NCBI GenBank assembly: GCA_038380795.1 | Contig: CM076262.1 | Coordinates: 1,270,121-1,334,120, forward strand | Direction: 5' to 3' | Origin: Pyrocephalus nanus | Lineage: Eukaryota > Chordata > Aves > Passeriformes > Tyrannidae | DNA: 64,000 nt | Shown: positions 36,633-49,655 of the stretch, in pieces | Layout: each line of letters opens with the position of its first letter | Position numbering within the stretch: position 1 is the stretch's first letter | Program-made: the position numbers and the translations under genes | The notes under the pieces: generated by a model | Told to the model about the DNA's origin: nothing | What the model saw: the letters and a program-made list of their open reading frames with translations, nothing else | Database searches by the model: none

Positions 36633-39600
36633 TTGTGGCTATCTCTCTGCAAGAGCAACATTGCTTCTTTTCCATGTCCATTAGCTGGTCTGTCCTGGGA
36701 GGTATGCTCTTAGCATGTTTTCATTGCTGCTATTCTTATATTTAGGCTACCTTAATTAAGGTAAATCTAGGTCTGATTCTCCTCCCTTGTGTGTTAGTTT
36801 TGGCCTTGCAAGTGTGTTAATTCCAGTAAAGGAGAGCCTTTCTTTTTCTGTCTGGTAAGAGACTGACTTCCTTGGATCCCTGTCCATGTTCGTGTCATAC
36901 CAAGTAGGGCTGGGGTTGCAGTACGGATAGGCTGGTGACAGAAAGGATCAGAGCCTAAGTCCCTGGGTGAGGGAAGAGGACATGTAAAACTTTCCCTGGG
37001 TTTCCAAGGCAGTAGTGGTCCTCACGTCAGTGCCTTGCTGAGGATGAATGTAGACATATTTCAGAAAGCAAAGCTGTGCAGGCATCATGCTGTCAGGCGT
37101 AGACACGCCTGTAGGCATCCACATGTTGAATGTCCAGCCAAAGAAGGTCACAACCTGCAGATGTTTTAGGAAAAGCCAATACATCTGCTCTTGTTACTAC
37201 AATCACACACACTTTGGCTACAGATTATAAGAGTGACAGTCCGCTCTCAGAAATATATTTTGGTGGCATAAGTTGAGGCTTTTCATGGCCAGGAGCCACC
37301 TCACTCTTCAAAAGGAGTCATTGCATCCACTGAATGGATCCCAGCTCCTCAGTATCAGTTTTCTCAATGGAACAGCTTGATTTCCTCTCACTATGCTTGT
37401 AATATCTTAAGACTGAATATAAGAAATAGTTTTCATTTCAACAATTGCAACATTACAGAGATCTTCTTTCAGTCTTGTTCATTGTTGCTGTTAAAATCAG
37501 ATCATATAAAGAGGCAATAATAGGGCTGCTTTTTTAGAGTAATTTACAGCTGCTGAAAGTGCAGGCCTTAGCTGTGCAATTCTGACATGGATACCACTAC
37601 TATGTGCTCTGTTAGAAGCTGAAAAAGTTTTAAATTTTGTTTCCTCATACTGCTGTGAGGAACTGTCCATTTCAAATCAGCTTGAGATAACTCTTGAACT
37701 TGCTAAATTTTCTATGTTTCCTTTGTTGTTCTTCATTCTCTGAAGTTTGTACACAGATGCTTTTGAATATTCATTTTTACCCTGTGTTTTGATATTTGTT
37801 TGAGAATTTCTCCATTGTACTTCTCATGTTTCATCTTGTCAAGTAAATTGAATAGCAAATACCTTGTTCTTGCTTCTTGCCTAATTTAAGATTTGCTTAT
37901 TAAGCTCAGTTAGGCCTGAATACTAGCAAGCTGTTGTTTCTCTGCCTAAAATCATCAACACATTTAAATAAGTTACTATACAAGTTATGTCACTTTTTCT
38001 GAATTTCCTAATGGAATTTCCCCCACAACCCTCCTAGTCTATATTTATTTCTTATATTTATTTCTTTCCCAGGATCTTAACTGTTAAAATGCCAACATTT
38101 AATTGATGGTTTGTATGTATTTATGTATCATCAAGAAGTGTCCAGTATGCAAAGTACACTGGCACAAGCCAGAAGTGTCTTAGCACAAGGTCTTTAATAT
38201 AGGATCTTCATCTGAAACTACAGTGCTCTTTTATCTAATAATCTTTCTCAGTGCTCTTTTATCCAATAACTAATTTGGAAGTCGGTGGCCCCTTTTTTTG
38301 TAGCTTCTTTCTCAGCCTTTTCTCTCTAAGCCAGATAGATCTTCTGTCTTTGGTAAATCCAAATCTCTATAGCCCTGAAGAGGTTATCATTCAGCTGGCA
38401 AGATTTCTTTTGTTGTCTGGAAAACATTTGCTGATTTTCACCCATGTTTTTACTTCCTCACTGTGAGGGAATTGATTTCAAAGGCTTAATTGCCTCCTTA
38501 TCACCTGTTACACTTAAAAATTTTGTTTTACTAAGTGGAGAATTCAAAGCAGTAATTTTACCATTATCATATTTACTGAGGTCATAATAGGAAAAGAATC
38601 ATGCAGCTGAGTATGAAAACAGTGTCTGCTATTTCCTCACAAGTAAATTCCTATACTTGATGGTGTATTTTGAATATTTTAAGTTTCCATGGAACTTAAT
38701 CTACTGTTGAGCAAGTTGATTGACTACTAGAAGAATAGGGCTTTTGGCAAGAAGTAAGGTTAACATTGGCAAGTTGCTTGATAGTTACTGCAGTGTGAAA
38801 ACCATCACAAATACATAGAAGGGGAACTCAGTCTTAAAATACGCAGGGAGCTCAGCCTTAAACTGTAATGTTATGTGTTCCTCTTGGAATTGATTCTAGC
38901 AGTCAGAGTTATGATATTTCATGTTGAAAATAAAAGTAGAATTGGTAATATTCATTTGGAAATATCTAAAAGTGTTGAAATTAATTTAAAAATAAGGCAA
39001 CCAGTATATGTAGGAGGTTTTCGTCAGTTACATTTGTTGCTAAGATGCTTCCTATTTCTTTTGTTTCTCTTTAATGATTCTGATATGATATTGCTTTTGA
39101 AAAGTTTAATTTTGCTTTTTTTTGTCTTCAGTGATTTAATTTAATTCTGTCCAGACATTTCAGTGAAGCCAACCATTTACAATTTAGTAAGGGGGTTTAA
39201 TTAAAAAATATTAATTGCATTTACAAAGTAAGAGTGAAAGCATTTTCATCTTGAAATAGAAGGAATAATTTCGAGGTAAAATACCAAGGAAAATGCAATG
39301 AAAATAAAATTAAACTGTTTAAGTATAGAACAATGCCTACTGTTATATTAATATCTGCAAAAAACATAATGTAACACTGATACTCAGGACAAGTTCTAAT
39401 CTTGGAGTGTTATTCTACAGAGAATGATATCTGGACAGGGAAATTCACGGGTTGATATTGATCCTTTCTCCAGATCTGTTGTAGCTGTATCTTACTTGAA
39501 AACATTTCAGTTTTGTCCAGCTGGGCATAACTTCCTACATAAGGACTGTGCCAACTTCTGGTTTCCTCTGTCTTCCTCTGACCTGTGCCTTCCTCCTCCT

Positions 39601-40079
39601 TTTTACCTCACCAGTGCCAAAATCATACATCAGCTTGAGTCTGTCATCAGTTATTCACAACTGAGGAAAGGAGCATCTATTAGATGCTCTTTTATCTCTC
39701 TTGAGATAAGAGAAAGCACCTTTTTACAAATGTCTTTTTCTGTGCACTGATCATTGGGTAACTAACTTGTACTGTGATGTCCAGATTTTTAAATGTCTAA
39801 ACTTATAACAAATGAATCTTACCCGTCATCTTTTAAATCAGAAGTTTTAGTCTTGGAAGAAATTTACTGCTGTACAGATGGAGAGTAACATGCTCCCTTT
39901 AAAACAGCCCATTGCTCCTAGAAAATGCTTTTTTATCAGCTTTAGCTGATGTTTTTAGATATTCAGTCTTTCACCATGAAAAAAATTGTAGGAATAGTTT
40001 TCCCCAAAAAAGCTCAATATACTAGTTTGAGACAGAGACATTTTCTTGAGCTATGGAGGAAAAAAAATGATGAATGTGC
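36633..40079. other. Intergenic DNA with a 28-bp tandem duplication
   Basis: No gene recognised. A tandem duplication of 28 bp lies at 38221-38276 (units starting CAGTGCTCTTTTATC). The plus-strand ORFs at 38251-38466 and 39424-39750 lack recognisable features. Confidence 0.5.
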
Positions 40080-40105
40080 TTTTTTTTTTTTTTTTTTTTT
40101 TTTTT
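40080..40105 (+). repeat. Homopolymer (T)26
   Basis: A run of 26 T between ATGTGC and AGTGCGG. No retroposed body was recognised on either side. Confidence 0.95.
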
Positions 40106-40755
40106 AGTGCGGTATTTGTCTGCGTAGTGGCTTGCTCAGACATTCTTGTCTGAATATCTTAAGATCTGGAGACTTTCAAGGCAATATAGGTCAGCACAGG
40201 GATTTTGCAGTACTTGGAAAATTTGACAGTAAGGTCATTTTGAAATTTAATGTGATGGTGCTATGAACCAGTGAAAGCTTTTGTATTCATTCATGAAATA
40301 TATACAAAGGTGCTGTATTTTGAAAATTCAGTGGGTTCTTCTGCGCCTGTACATGAGGATTTTTATCTGTATTTCCAACTTTATTTAGATTACTCAGGAG
40401 GTAATATCTCTTCAGAAATCCCATGTTCTCTTCAGAAAAAGATGGCTCTGCTTTGATCTTCTTTAAAATAGGGTAATTGTAGAAAAGAGCATCAGCTAGC
40501 AAAATTGCTATATAAAAAAAGAAAAGATTAAGCGAGAGTGGCTGGCTTAGGATTATTCAGTTTTCCAAATAAATGGAGTAACTGAAGTATTTCCATTAAG
40601 ATTGGAGCATCAAAGATCATTAAAACCAGGAAAAACTATGAAACCCTGGTTTATATGGAATGGGGTGATTTTGTTGATCATGAATTCCCATCTCATTGAG
40701 TTGGCAGAGTTGAACAGCCAAATATTGAATGACATGGAGAACAATTATATGCCCT
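40106..40755. other. Intergenic DNA, no gene recognised
   Basis: AT-rich DNA between the T tract and the CR1 fragment. No supported feature. Confidence 0.5.
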
Positions 40756-42390
40756 TGGTGAAGCCATGCTCAAATCACCTCCCTGTTCCCAGGCACAGAG
40801 GTGAGACTGACAGGTCTGTAGTTCACAGGATCCTACTTTCTTCCCTTTTTAGAGATGGGTGCAATGTTTCCCTTTTTTCAGTCACCTGGGACTTCAACTG
40901 ACTGCCATGACTTTTCAAATATCATGGAGAGTGGCTTGGCAACTACATAAGCCAAGTTCCTCAGGACTCTGGGATGCATCTCACTGGATCATATAGACTC
41001 ATCTACATTCAGATTCTTCAGGTGGTCATGAACCTGATCTTCACTTTCACTGGGAAGCACTTTGCTCCCCCAGTCCCCATCCTGCTGTCTGTCCACTCGA
41101 GACAGGTTGTGGGAAGACAGGATGCCATTTAAGACTGAGGCAAAAAGTTGTGGAGTACTTCAGCCTTCTCCCCATCCGTTATTACCAGTTTACCAGCATT
41201 CTATAGGTTAACACACCTATAGAAGACCTTCCTGTTATTCTTTGTGTGTTTTTCCATTTTCAGTTCCAGCTTCACCTCCACCTTCCTCACCCCATCCCTA
41301 CGCAACCAACTCTTATTGAGATTCTCTTCACGGATGACCTATCCTTTTTACCACTGCCTGTGCATTTGCTTCTTTGCCTTTAGTTTGACCAGCAGGTCCC
41401 TAATCAGCTGTGCTGGTTTCTTGCCTTCCTTGCCCAATTTCTTGCTCCTGGGGACTGCTAGCTCTTGCACCCTGTGGAAGACTTCCTTTAAGATCTCACA
41501 ACTCTGATGCGCTCCCTTGCCCTTGAGGGCAGTCTCCCAGGGGATCCTATTGACTATCTCCTTGAAGAGCTGGAAATTTACTTTCTTAAAGTTCAGGGGC
41601 CTAAATTTACTCCTTATCTGACCCATATCCCTCAGGACTGCAAACTCCACCAATTCATGATGACTGCAGCCCAGGCTGCCTCCAATCTTGATTTCCATTA
41701 TTAGCTTGCTTATGTTGGTGACCATCAGATCCAATATCACATCCCCTCTGGTAGAGCTGTCTTTTGCCTGGCTAAAGAAGTTACCCTCTGTGTTCCAAGA
41801 GTCTCCTGGATTGCCTACTGCTCACTCTTCTGCTTTCCCAGCAGGTGCCAGGGTGGTTGAAGACTCCCAGCAGGACAAGAGCCTGAGTGTGCCATGCTTC
41901 CTGTAGCTGGGAGCAAGAAGGCTTTGTCAATAGGCTCCCCTTGATCAGGTGGCCTGTAATAGTCACCGACCAAGAGATTTCCTATGTTACCTCAGTCTCT
42001 GATTCTTATCTACAGGCTTTTGACCTGCTCATGGATGTTTTTCAGAGACAACTCTGCACTCTCAATACATCTCATGATGTAGAGGGCAACCCCTCTGCCT
42101 CTCCTTCCTGCCCTGACTGCTCTGAACAGTCCATAGCCATTGACAGTTGCACTCAAGTCATGGGATTCTTCCCACCAAATTTCAATCATGGTCATAACTT
42201 TCTAGATGCATGGGATTTTTAACTCCTCCTGTTTGTTGCCCATGCTGCGTGCATTGGTGTAACAGCACCTCAGCTGGGCTGTCAGATGTGTGGCCTTCCT
42301 AGAACACCCCTTAATTCCTTTGAGATACTTCCTTGGTGTTTCCCTGTTGTCTTCTGTTACCTCAGGAGTCCATAAGGTATATATCAAAGG
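40756..42390 (-). mobile_element. CR1 LINE ORF2 fragment lacking its 3' end
   Basis: About 1.6 kb of antisense CR1 covering the endonuclease domain and the start of the reverse transcriptase. Near 42270 the minus-strand translation reads CCYTNARSMGNKQEELK, the N-terminal endonuclease motif of CR1 ORF2. The ORF at 41348-41740 (130 codons) holds the endonuclease C-terminus and linker (ILDLMVTN, SDHE-like CSHHELVEF, FQLFKEIVNRIPWE, VPRSKKLGK). To the left, AAGCCATGCTCAAATCACC and ACAGGTCTGTAGTTCACAGG mark the RT region, after which CR1 similarity stops. Frames are broken, so it is inactive. Most CR1 copies keep the 3' end; this one keeps the 5' part. Confidence 0.9.
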
Positions 42391-45300
42391 GCAATAGAAT
42401 TATTATTGTAAGACCAGATATCTGGACTTGTGCAAGTTCCCAAATTTATCATGTAATTTTCAGACCATGCATAAGCAAAATTACATGGATAGACTATGTA
42501 CTTCTGAGTGGGTGAGTTGACCTGCATGCAGTGTAAGGGCATTGCTGATACGAGCTGGCTTTTGAAAACCATGTTCAAATCCAGCCTGATAGCATAAACC
42601 AAGCTTCTAGACTTGTATTTGTAATTAAATCTGGGAGCCTCTTCATAGTCAGATGACAAAGTGCTGAAATGTGGAGAGCTGAAAAAAAATAATTCTTATA
42701 TAAGTGGAAATTGCAAAAGGGTTAAGATTGTCTATATACTCTTTATATTTGTCCAGAGAAAAGACAGAAAAACATGTTTGCTTAGAGTTGTGCTCAGCTT
42801 TTGCACTTAGAGAAATTTGAAAGGCTTTTGATTGAGAATTTTTTGTTATCCTCTTTAAGAAGTATTACAGAAGTGTACCTTGCCCAATACATAACAATAA
42901 GCTAAGTGTGCTTAGAAATTCTACAAACAAAAGTGACAAAGGCCCAATTCTCTCTCAGCTTTCTGAATTTCAATTCAGAAATTCAATTTCTGCTTACAAA
43001 GAGACTCCTTTGACTTGATAGATTTGTTCCCATGCAATTGAGTGCAAGACTGGGGCAGAAGGGCATACTGGGAAATTCATTCTCCTGCCTTCAAAACTAA
43101 GGAGTTGATTCTGATGTGTGATTTTTGCATAATAGATGATTGTCACTTATGTTGCAAAACCCACTATTGTGCCCTCCTCTGTATAAGGCTAGAATTAAGC
43201 CCAGCGTTTCTATTTTAAGCACTGAAACACAGAATCTAATTAGTCATGTACTTATGTATTATTCCTACACCAGAGTAATAACTCTTACAGAAAGCTTGCA
43301 CTTGTGTAACACGTTTATTTAGCCTTTCATAGATGTATTGTCTAACTATTGCTTTTATGGTTTAGGCCATGGATTATTAATTGAAACAGTAAAATAAGTA
43401 ATCATCTTGGGTTGCCATAGCAAAGCTACCCAAAATATAGTTGCTGAGGAAACCATACTGAGGATATACACAACATATAATCTAATAATGTTAATATACA
43501 GCTTTAAGACTACAAGAACATAAAATATAGTTGTTCTCTTGTTGGGAGATTAAATATTGAATCTGATACATGTTTACTGATTTCTTTTTGAAAATATTCC
43601 TGTTGCATGTAAAGATACAGCTTACTTAAGTGTCAGATATGTTATACGTCTGATGATCTTTAGACTATGTCATGATTTTTTTAAAAAATCCTGCTTCATT
43701 AAGGGAAGAAATAGGCTTTGGAAAAGGATCATAAATGGATGAAAAATGAGCAAACGTCATCATTATGAATGCTGCTTTTGTAATACAAATAAAGAGCTAC
43801 AATGACAAGAAAAAGAATCATCAAAAATCTACTTTTTCCTTGCAGCATTGTGATACTTTATTTCTAACAATTAGAAAAGATTAGAATGATCTGCTACACA
43901 CAATATGGATCCTGTAATATACATCATCTCTTTTCTGACAGAGGCATGTAAATAACCATTGTTAATATGCTTCCAGTACAGAGGACCTCAGAACATCCCC
44001 ATGCAACCTGTTTAAGGACTCTGCTCCTCCACTGTTAGTAAGATTTTCCAAGTGTCTACCATGAACATTTGTTGCTGCAGCATAAGCCATTTACTTTGTC
44101 CTGTGCTGTGCATCATGGACAGAGAAGAGTATTTAATTTCTGCAACATCTCTCAGTGCACATGAAGACTGTTATAATATTTCCAAATTATATCTTCTTTG
44201 ATTAAATAACTCCAGTTTTCAATTTTCTTCATGTTTTATGCTTAGATTGCTACAACTGTTTTGACATTCTATACCCTGGATCCCATATTCCAGATGAAAC
44301 TTCATCTATGCTAGACAGAGCAAGGAGACTATTTCACTTGTCTTCACGTATTCCTAATTATAAATTGTAGCATGGCTGGGTGTTTTATTTTGTGACTAGG
44401 ACATTATTCTCTCATGTTCTGTTTGTGACCCATTGTAATACCTAAAATAGATTTTTTAAGAACTGCTACCAAAATCAAATGCTGTACATCCCGCATTTGT
44501 GCAGTCAATTACTGCTAAGAATAGGAACCTGCATTTATTTATGGTGAATTGTTTCCTGTTCTTCAGTAAATCATTTCTTGCTTGTTAAGAATATTTGAAC
44601 TCTTATGATGTTAGCCAAGACATTTGCAGCTCCTTTTAGTTTTGTCTTTCACTAATACAATCATTGTAATAATGGAATAAAAAGAGCATAAGAAGCCTTT
44701 CTATTTAATCTTCTGACTTTTGATGAAAATGTTGGTTAATACTAGAGCCAGGACAGACTATAACGGAACTTCTATACAACCTTCTGTTTTTGACACATAA
44801 CTACTGTCAGTTGCTATCTAGCCTCCAGTTGCCCAACTAGTTTTGTATTAAGCAGTAGGAGATGGAGCAAGACCGTTTTTCCTTAACTTGTGTAAGACAA
44901 GTCTGTCCTGCTAGACTGCTTTCTCTAGATATTCAGCAAGCTGAGATTTCCCATTACCTAAAGGTCACATACTAACTTCTACCTCCTGCAGATAAAAAGC
45001 TCCCTTAGTGTAATCTTCCTTGTCTGTAATCAACTGCTCCCCATGACTGTACCTATGCTCTTTTATTTTCTTAACCTTGAATAAACCTTCCTTCAACTGG
45101 CTTGACTTTATTAATATTCCATGTCTCCAAGCTGCTAACTTGGTGCTGAGTATACACAGTAACATCTCTTTGTTCGCCTGCTCTTAGTGAAAAAGCTATA
45201 CCCTTTAATATTGACAAGTGACTTATGTGAGAATTTTCACAAAATATGTGCTATGACTATAATCCCATCCTTAATCATGTACTAAGATTTCCAGCTCTTC

Positions 45301-47166
45301 TTATTTAGCTTTAAAATTCTGGTGAAGGTATGCAGACATTTAGGATATTTAGCAAACCTACTCATCATCCCCTCCCTCTGCTATACCCTAATAAGTATAG
45401 GAATAGCTCTTTCATCTGTGTTTAGACCTTTCCTGAGGCTCTTGTATTATGTCACAACACCTTCACAACAGATGAGCATGTAAAAAGAGGAAGACACTGC
45501 TTTTACATGGCATCACTGGGAAAATGACCATGGAAGGAGTCATGTCCCTCCTGACAAAGTTCCTGCCTAACCCCAACCCATCAGCTCTTCCCCAGGATCT
45601 TGCAAATATTCCCAATATGGGCCATGCCAGGGCTGGGCAGAAGGGGGTGGATGGGTGGGTGGGGCTAGGCTGGGGATGTGATCAGGGCACCCCTGTGTCT
45701 CGTGGAGCTGTAGTCACAAGGCAGGTCTGAGAAGCCCAGGAGACAAGTCAGGATTAGGAGAGGATCATCAGAGCACAAGAGTGGAAACAGCAGAGCTGAA
45801 AGGCATCTCAGTAAGAACCAAAGGAGCGGGCTAGGGCTCAGCACAGATCTTACCTCAGAGGAGGCCCCAGAGGACATTTTTCACGTTTCTGTTTTGATCT
45901 CTCAAATTTACAGGATAAGGTGTTCTGTAAATTAAAGTTTATTTTATGATCTCATTAGTACAGGAAAAAACCCACAACGTACAGGGGGTCAATCCTCTTT
46001 GTACAGATTAGTCTAAGGTGAACTCACTAATTAATCACTTAACTCTTGAATCTTCCAAATTACAGGTTATCTAATTCATTACTTGCAACTTGTAACTTGT
46101 GTACCTATGAGCAGAACAGTAATCTAGCCAATGGTGAGAGTGCTCATCCTTCCTCCTCCATCACAGTATGAGCATCCCCTGTATCACACCAGCTGTCCAG
46201 CTGCTGTTAGATCTGCTAAAAAACTCTTTGTGTAAGCTGAAGTATTTACACCTTCAAGCTTGAAAGTTTGATTTGTCCTATTTCTGTGAGTTAGCAGGTT
46301 CCAAAGAAAAGTGCTAGTAAATCAAAGTGCAAGGATTGTGGCTGCAGGAGACAGCAAGCTACAGGTTATAGTGGCTGTGTAATGACTTCAGCCTTTTCTG
46401 GCAACCATGCCCTGCTTATGTGTTGCCATCTAATGGCACTACTCTCAGTGCTGTTGCAGGGCACATACAACAGGCCTTGGTATGAGCCAAAATCTGAGAA
46501 GGAGGTGAATGTAAAACTATGGAGAAACTATGAAGAAAGACAATTAGAGGTTGGCCAAGTCACTGATAGCCAGTTGGTGCTCCTAAGCTCTGGCAGGTTA
46601 TTTAGGGCAGTATGCTTGATGCTCTTCTGGATGACAAATAAGGGCCACAAAATCCTTAGATATCTTTTGGTTACTCCTGAAAGGTGACACAGTTCTTGGT
46701 CTACGGGTGCTACCAGAGTGATCTTTAGGGTTATGATGTGGCAGGCATGTGTTTAAAAAAAGTTATTTCACACAGAAAACGGGCCATTCACAGGCTCATC
46801 AATAATTTTAGCTGGAAGCTTCAATATGGATTTTTAGGAGACAGAGCTTGCTAGTTCATACAGATTTATTGCCTTAATGCTCTCTAAAAGCAGCTGAAAT
46901 GGTAGTCTGAAATGGTTCTGAATTGTGTCAATGCGTGATAGATTAAAGATTCCCCAGATACTGTGTACAAAGCAACCCAACTGATTCAAATGGTTCCTTG
47001 AAAGCTGTTCTGGTTTACTGTGCCAGTGATCCACAGATAACAGGCCTCTGGGGGACTTTTGAACCAGGCTTTTCAATTCATGAAGGTGTAAGGATGTTCT
47101 GTCTTGCCAAATGTAGGCAAACTTTGGCATCCCACAAAGCGTATTTCAAGAGCTTGAAGCAATGTT
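42391..47166. other. Intergenic DNA with G-rich tract
   Basis: No gene called. The ORFs at minus 44965-45165 and plus 46382-46687 have plausible amino-acid composition but no recognisable domain. An inverted repeat lies at 42960-42981 and a strong G-quadruplex-like tract at 45630-45675. Confidence 0.5.
45630..45675 (+). other. G-quadruplex-forming motif
   Basis: At least six G-runs of three or more within 46 bases, including GGGGG-TGGAT-GGG-T-GGG-T-GGGG. The single-base loops are of the most stable type. It lies alone in AT-rich DNA with no gene recognised next to it. Confidence 0.75.
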
Positions 47167-48278
47167 TGTATTGGGTTTGCACAGCCAGGTTCTGGTAGTG
47201 AGGGTGCTACTGGGATGGCTTCTGTAAGAAGTTGCCAGAAGCTTCCCCCATGTCCACATGGCAGAGCCAGGGCCAGCTGGCTTCAGGATGGACCTGCCAA
47301 CAGCCAAGGCTGGGCCAATCAGAAATGGTGGCCTCTTTGTTAATATATTTAAAAAGGAAAAAAAAAGTTATTGTGCAGATGTAATTGCATCCAAAGAAGA
47401 GCGAAGTGAGAATATGTGAGAGGAACAACTCTGCAAACACCAAGGTCAGTAGAGAAGGAGTGGCAGGAAGTGCTCCAGGCACCAGAGCTGAGGTTCCCCT
47501 GCAGCCTGTGGTGCAGACCACGGTGGATCAGTTGTGCCCCTGTAGCCCACAGAAGACCAAAGGAATGCAGAGTTCCACATGCAGCCCATGGAGGAGCCCA
47601 TGCCAGAGCAGGTGGATGCCCGAGAGAAGCGTGTGACCCCATGGAAACTGGGAAATCTGTGTTGGAGCAGGCTTCTGGCAGGGACTTGCAGATCTGTAGA
47701 GAGAGGAACCCACGCTGGAGCAGGTTTCCTGATAGGACCCTGTGGGGAACCCACGTTGGAGCAGCCTCTGCCTAAAGGACTGCACCCCATGGAAGAGTGA
47801 CCCACATTGCAGCAGTGCTTCTCATGGAGAGCTGTGCCTGTCGGATGGACTCCCAATGGAAAAGTTCGTGGAAAACTGTGGGAGGGACCCCATGTTGGAG
47901 CAGGGGAAGGACTCCTCTTCCTGAGCAGTGGCAGAAACACTGTGCCATGAACTGACTATAACCCCCATTCCTTGTCTTCCTGTGCTGCTGAGGGGGAGGA
48001 GGTAGAGCTCAGGAAGGAAGGAGGGGTAGGGGGAAGGTGTTTTTAAGATTTGTTTAACTTCTCATCATCCTGCTCTGATTTTGTGAGTAATAAATTCAAT
48101 TATATCCTCAATTAGAGTCTGTTTTGCCTGTGATGTTATTTGGTGAGTGACCTCTCCCTGTCTTTATCTCAGCCTATGTTTCCTGTTGTGTATTTTCTCT
48201 CCTCTGTCCAGTTGCAGAGGAGAGTGGTAGGGCAACTTTGGTGGGTGCCTTGCATCCAGCCACGGTCAACCCACTACA
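47167..48278 (+). mobile_element. Solo LTR of an avian endogenous retrovirus, 1.1 kb
   Basis: The unit starts TGTATTGGGTT and ends AACCCACTACA, which are inverted repeats with one mismatch. A TATA-like TATATTTAAAA (47344-47354) and a downstream AATAAA (48089-48094) set the plus orientation. The middle (about 47500-47920) holds diverged repeats of a roughly 30-50-bp unit of the type CCCATGGAA...CCCACGTTGGAGCAG. The type is common in avian genomes and I recall it as ERVL-like, but the family name is not certain. No internal retroviral sequence is present. The flanking bases show no clear target duplication. ORFs on both strands here arise from the repeated unit and are not genes. Confidence 0.88.
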
Positions 48279-49070
48279 GTCTCACAGACTTATTGAATTT
48301 TTAATAGATTAAAGGAGGGATAGTTGGGAAATGTGGTGATTTGGAACTGGGGAAAGGCATGGCTAGGAGGGAAATCATGCAATGCTTAGGCAAAATCTTA
48401 ACTGTAGAAGCAATTTTCAAGCACAGAGGTAAAGAGAATTATTATACATTCAAACCTTGCAATAGCTACACAATATCGTTTTAAAGTTTGACTTGCTGCA
48501 GACTCACACTAGAATATATTTACATTCTTACGCTAGAGTGAGAAAATGTCATACAGTAATTTCACAAGTAAACTTTAAAATATTAACAGTTTTAAGTACT
48601 GAGTGATAGGTAGCATATTGATAGTTTTGTTTCATCTAATTAAAAATGGCAGAAGGAAAATTTCAAAATTAATTGACATGGTTTCATGCAGTGATGCAAT
48701 ATGGAAGTAGAAAACAGCTTTGGAAACTAAATAAATCTGTCAGCAATGGAAATTGATACTGGAACAGGTTTATCTCAGATAAAACATTTCTGTTTATTTC
48801 ATCCAGTTAGCATGACCTCACAAAACCTGCTATGATCACATAATCATGTAGTTTCATTTTTGCACACTCCCAAATTTAATTCTTGCATTAAAAAAAAATT
48901 AAATAAACAATAATAAAAGAATTCAATATGTTCTTCTTAGTTTTTAAAGATATGTCTTTTGTGAGCAAACCATGGAATTACTAAGACTTTTTCATTTAGA
49001 AAAAGATGATTCAAAGTGCAGACTCCAGTGGATCACTGTTTTTGCCAAATGTTTTTGCCAAATTATGTAG
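48279..49070. other. Intergenic DNA, no gene recognised
   Basis: AT-rich unique sequence between the LTR and the next CR1. No supported feature. Confidence 0.55.
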
Positions 49071-49655
49071 GGAGGGCCAGTGGTATCCTGGGGTGCATCG
49101 GGAGGAGTGTGGCCAGCAGGTCGAGGGAGGTGATCCTGCCACTCTACTTGGCCCTAGTGAGGCCATATCTGGAGTGCTGTGCCCAGTTCTGGGCTCCTCA
49201 GTACAAGACAAGAAATTACTGGAGAGGGTCCAGTGGAGGAACACAGATCATTAAGGGGCTGGAGCACCTCTCCTGTGAAGAGAGACTGTGGAAGCTGGGC
49301 CTGTTTAGTCTGGAGAAGACTGAGAGAGGATCTCATTAATACAGATAAATATCTCAAAGGCAGGTGTCAAGAGGAAGGTGCCAGACTCTTTTCAGTGGTG
49401 CCCACTGACAGGATAATATGACAGGCCATAAATTAAAACACATGAAGTTCCACCTCAGTATGTACATAGGCAGAACACTGGAACAGACTGCACAAGCAGG
49501 TCATGGAGTGTCTGTCTCTGGAGACATTAGTAACTCACCTGGATGTATTCCTGTGTAACCTCTTCTAGGTGACCCTGCGTTGGCGGGGGGGGTTGGACTG
49601 GATGATCTCCAGAGTGTCCCTACCAACATGAACTGCTCTCTGATTCTCTGATTTT
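49071..49655 (+). mobile_element. CR1 LINE, 5'-truncated, sense orientation
   Basis: It begins near GGTATCCTGGGGTGCATCGG and runs through GGTCGAGGGAGGTGATCCTG, GGCCATATCTGGAGTGCTGT and AAGCTGGGCCTGTTTAGTCT to the tail GGACTGGATGATCTCCAGAG and CTCTGATTCTCTGATTTT. Its 3' tail (TGATCTCCAGAG) differs from the copy at 8690 and resembles the 5872 fragment, so it belongs to another CR1 subfamily. The frame shifts several times. Confidence 0.92.

Noticed and set aside
41348..41740. 130-codon minus-strand ORF as a host gene
   Set aside because: It is CR1 ORF2 endonuclease and linker sequence within a longer CR1 fragment.
44965..45165. Minus-strand ORF of 66 codons with plausible composition, and AATAAA on the plus strand nearby (about 45080) suggesting an LTR
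   Set aside because: Neither a protein family nor LTR termini could be recognised, and ORFs of this length are common by chance here.
46382..46687. Plus-strand ORF of 101 codons
   Set aside because: No recognisable domain, promoter or splice context. Kept only as an uncharacterised ORF.
47446..47940. Minus-strand ORF of 164 codons
   Set aside because: It lies wholly inside the plus-oriented solo LTR and is produced by its repeated unit. No protein family is recognisable.
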